A DNA stretch of 64,000 nt from Rhizomys pruinosus (Eukaryota > Chordata > Mammalia > Rodentia > Spalacidae), in NCBI GenBank assembly GCA_009823505.1, contig VZQC01009592.1:147970-211969 (forward strand). The letters are read 5' to 3'. Both the position numbers and the translations under genes were made by a program. Below, in pieces: positions 61,830-64,000 of the stretch. The first letter of the stretch is position 1. The number at the start of each line of letters is the position of its first letter. The notes beneath the pieces are model-generated. The model was not told the DNA's origin, did no database searches, and saw only the letters and a list, made by a program, of their open reading frames with translations.

Positions 61830-62400
61830 TAGATGAGTACCTTATTTACATCATTTCTATCCCTCTTCCTCTTCCCTCCAACTCTTCCCACATCCTTTCA
61901 CTCCCAATCAATTTGTATATTATTTTTATATGTAATCTACTGAATCCATTTAGTGGTGCTTTTGTGTACATATGTTGAGGGCCAACCACTTGAGATTGGA
62001 TAATCTTATCAGAGAGCCAGTCCCTGGAGAAAACAGGTTCTCCCTCTGCACCCACTGATAGCCTGAGGCTCTTCATCTAGACTTGGGGTATTGTGAAACT
62101 TTTCCCATCTATACTGGCTTGTCAACTGGTGTGATTGCATAGATCTTGTTTAGGCAAACATTATTAATTGGAGACTATTACAAAGTTCCACAGTGGTCAA
62201 AATGCAGAGAATAAGCAACTATGGGGCTGCCTAGTCCCAACTGATACATCTAAAATGTAAGACCTACACCTAAGAATCAAGAAGCATTGCAGAAAAGAGG
62301 CCGGAAAGATAGTAAGAGCCAGAGGACCAGGATCCCTGCTGCTAGATAGTGTCTTCTAGACATGGCAGGGAAGCTGCACCTTTGAAATCTTGATATGTGT
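61830..62400 (-). mobile_element. L1 3'-end fragment with apparent 5' inversion
   Basis: 61830-62150 reads as the inverted rodent L1 3' region (CTTCCCTCCAACTCTTCCCA, CTGAGGCTCTTCATCTAGAC, CTATACTGGCTTGTCAACTG). From about 62165 the orientation is forward (GGTCAAAATGCAGAGAATAA, GAAAGATAGTAAGAGCCAGA, TGTCTTCTAGACATGGCAGG). The two halves meet at adjacent L1 positions. Target-site duplications are not convincing. Confidence 0.5.
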
Positions 62401-62836
62401 TTTATTTAAAAATAAATGTAATTCCGGCAGAGCCGCTAAGGCGGCGGCGCTCCGGGCATCACTTCCTGGGCACCGCGCGTCCCTGCACCCGAGCCCCGGG
62501 AGGAGGACCACTGCGAGGCCTGGCTGGGTCCCGGAGGATCATGGGGGCCACGGTGGGCCGCGTGCAATCGCGTGGGGCCTGGCCGAGCCCCGGGTGGGCG
62601 CACGAGCAACGGCGGTGGCACTGAGGTCAGCCCGGGCTTGAAAGGGAGCGCTGTGCACGGCCCCCGCTGGGCTGTGCGCCTCCCGGAACCCAGCACGCCG
62701 CCACCTCCGCAGACCCCAGGCTCCGTCCCTAGTCACCTGAGGCTTTGTCCCCAGTCGCCCGAAGCCCAGTCCCTTGTGTCCAGGACCAATGATCTTGTTC
62801 CTGTTCCATGAATCGTCATCCTTGAAATTATAAACC

Positions 62837-63799
62837 ATGGAAGATGAAGATAAGACAGTTGAATGTCAACATTCAGAGCCATCCACACAGCCCAGTCATA
62901 TAGCTTCTATGCATCAAGAACCACAGGAGGAGAATGTCATGAATCTCAAAGGTGCAGATGGAAATGAACCAACAGAAGGAAGTAACCTGTTAAACAGCAG
63001 TGAAAAAAAGTCACAGGAATCTCCAGCAGGAACAAATCGTTTGCAAAATCTGAAACAAATGCTGGCTTGCCCTCCACATGGTTTTTTGGACAGAGTAATA
63101 ACAAACGGTACAATGGTTGTTCTTCTGTGGGCTGTAGTTTGGTCTATTACTGGCTCTGAATGTCTTCCTGGAGGAAACCTGTTTGGAATTATACTCCTGT
63201 TCTATTGTGCTGTGGCTGGAGGGAAACTCTTTGGACTCATTCAATTACCAACATTGCCTCCTCTGCCTCCTCTTCTTGGCATGCTGCTTGCTGGGTTTCT
63301 CTTAAGAAACATCCCTGTCATCAATGATAATGTCCAGATCCAACACAAGTGGTCTTCCTCTTTGAGAAGCATCGCCCTTTCTGTCATTTTGGTTCGTGCT
63401 GGTCTCGGTCTGGATTCAAAGGCCCTGAAGAAGCTGAAGGGTGTCTGTGTGCAGTTGTCCATGGGTCCCTGCATTGTGGAGGCATGTTCTTCTGCAGTTC
63501 TTTCCCACTTCCTGATGGGTTTACCATGGCAGTGGGGGTTTATACTGGGCTTTGTCCTAGGTGCCGTGTCTCCAGCTGTCGTGGTGCCCTCCATGCTCCT
63601 TTTGCAGGAAGGAGGCTATGGTGTTGAGAAGGGGGTCCCGACTTTACTCATGGCTGCTGGCAGCTTCGATGACATTCTGGCCATCACTGGCTTCAACACA
63701 TGCTTGGGCATCGCCTTTTCCACAGGTAAACTAACCTGCCCAGAGCATGCAGTTCTCTTGTTCCATAGAGACAGAGGGAAAACGTTTAAACCATGGTGA
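62837..63799 (+). CDS. Open frame of the SLC9B2 retrocopy (320 codons, C-terminus intron-derived)
   Basis: Residues 1-296 match SLC9B2/NHA2, and residue 297 (Gly) straddles the old splice junction. Residues 298-320 (ending DRGKTFKPW) come from retained-intron sequence. The family's usual length is about 537-550 residues, so the C-terminal half with the remaining helices is absent. Such a protein would not be expected to transport ions. The frame has no stop or frameshift over the 297 parental codons, which indicates a young copy or, less likely, selection. A visible difference from the conserved family sequence is VITNGT where relatives have VITNVT. There is no evidence of transcription apart from the GC-rich leader, which could supply promoter activity. 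Confidence 0.6.
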   Translation: MEDEDKTVECQHSEPSTQPSHIASMHQEPQEENVMNLKGADGNEPTEGSNLLNSSEKKSQESPAGTNRLQNLKQMLACPPHGFLDRVITNGTMVVLLWAVVWSITGSECLPGGNLFGIILLFYCAVAGGKLFGLIQLPTLPPLPPLLGMLLAGFLLRNIPVINDNVQIQHKWSSSLRSIALSVILVRAGLGLDSKALKKLKGVCVQLSMGPCIVEACSSAVLSHFLMGLPWQWGFILGFVLGAVSPAVVVPSMLLLQEGGYGVEKGVPTLLMAAGSFDDILAITGFNTCLGIAFSTGKLTCPEHAVLLFHRDRGKTFKPW

Positions 63800-64000
63800 G
63801 GAGAAGCAGTGGGGAGCTGTCCCCAAGATGAGCTGCTCCCCCACACTTCCTCCCTAGAGATGAAATCCACCCGCGTTGTGTGGACTGAAGACAGAAGTGG
63901 AGGGTAGAGGGTAGAAGGTTTATAGTTTCTGTGTGGAAAGGCCTGGGAAAGTTTGAAACGTCACACGAAAGATGAGCATGTTTTTTCAGTGGGCATACAC
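63726..64000 (+). other. Apparent retained intron of the SLC9B2 retrocopy
   Basis: Begins GTAAACTAACC at the exact end of an SLC9B2 exon. It has no similarity to the next SLC9B2 exon, no poly-A and no SINE signature over the 275 bases visible. It may instead be unrelated DNA if the copy was broken here. Confidence 0.55.

Larger units (their letters stand above)
62422..64000 (+). pseudogene. SLC9B2: Semi-processed retrocopy of SLC9B2 (NHA2), 5' part; continues past the window
   Basis: The parent encodes a CPA2-type sodium/proton antiporter of the plasma membrane and organelles. Here the leader and coding part are one uninterrupted block: 415 bp of CpG-rich 5'UTR (62422-62836), then ATG at 62837 and an open frame. 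The translation follows NHA2 from MEDEDKTVECQHSEPSTQ (cytoplasmic N-terminus, residues 1-80) through the first transmembrane half to GFNTCLGIAFSTG. The paired ion-binding aspartates in GSFDDI fall at codons 278-279, the numbering of the human protein. The parental coding region is split by several introns, so their absence marks a copy made from RNA. At 63725/63726 (ACAG|GTAAAC) similarity ends at a splice-donor sequence, and following bases read as intron, as if one intron was retained in the copied RNA. The frame continues to a stop at 63797-63799. A poly-A end is not in the window. Confidence 0.85.

Noticed and set aside
62837..63799. Interpretation as the genuine SLC9B2 gene
   Set aside because: The parental coding region is split into several exons, whereas 889 coding bases are continuous here. 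The locus is next to X-linked FAM199X, not in the autosomal SLC9B neighbourhood.

Overview
This is a stretch of mammalian nuclear DNA, most likely from the X chromosome of a muroid-type rodent that is neither mouse nor rat. The rodent call rests on dense B1, B2, B4 and ID SINEs and rodent-type LINE-1 3' ends. The X-linked call rests on synteny: the one complete gene is the orthologue of FAM199X, which lies on the X in human and mouse. The B1 and B2 consensus sequences differ from those I know for mouse, rat and hamster. The B2s carry a 17-bp internal duplication, so a spalacid or another non-murine lineage is possible, but I cannot name the species.

Layout. 1-8.2 kb is intergenic DNA full of SINEs, with a nested L1-containing insertion at 1967-3448. 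8.23-9.06 kb is a CpG island holding the FAM199X promoter, 5'UTR and exon 1. FAM199X runs on the plus strand in six coding exons (8723-8919, 32966-33185, 46537-46686, 47020-47181, 48879-49145, 50439-50609). Together they give an intact 388-residue protein with every splice site canonical and in phase. A roughly 7.4 kb 3'UTR follows, ending near 57.99 kb. Introns 1 and 2 (24.0 and 13.4 kb) are mostly transposon-derived.

Intron 1 contains a direct duplication of about 7.8 kb (11832-19747 and 19749-27476) whose copies meet at a single N. The copies differ almost only by scattered small indels, which get denser next to the N. I read this as two overlapping low-quality contig ends that were joined without being merged, so it is probably an assembly artefact and not biology. 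A second, 141-bp version of the same error sits at the N at 53498, and a third single-N join is at 29197.

Downstream, 58.1-62.4 kb is SINE and L1 sequence. From about 62422 to the window end there is an intronless copy of SLC9B2 (NHA2, a sodium/proton antiporter, autosomal in human and mouse). It keeps a CpG-rich 5' leader and an open frame of 297 codons with the paired ion-binding aspartates, then runs straight through a splice-donor position into apparent intron sequence. It is best explained as a young, semi-processed retrocopy. It would encode only the first half of the transporter plus 23 intron-derived residues.

The window holds no operon-like or new enzymatic system. The points most worth checking are the false duplication, the semi-processed SLC9B2 retrocopy, a twin-primed L1 with a 16-bp target-site duplication and a possible 3' transduction, the lineage-specific B2 subfamily, and an unclassified repeat at 27083-28440. 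Repeat family names are from memory of consensus sequences and were not checked by a database search.
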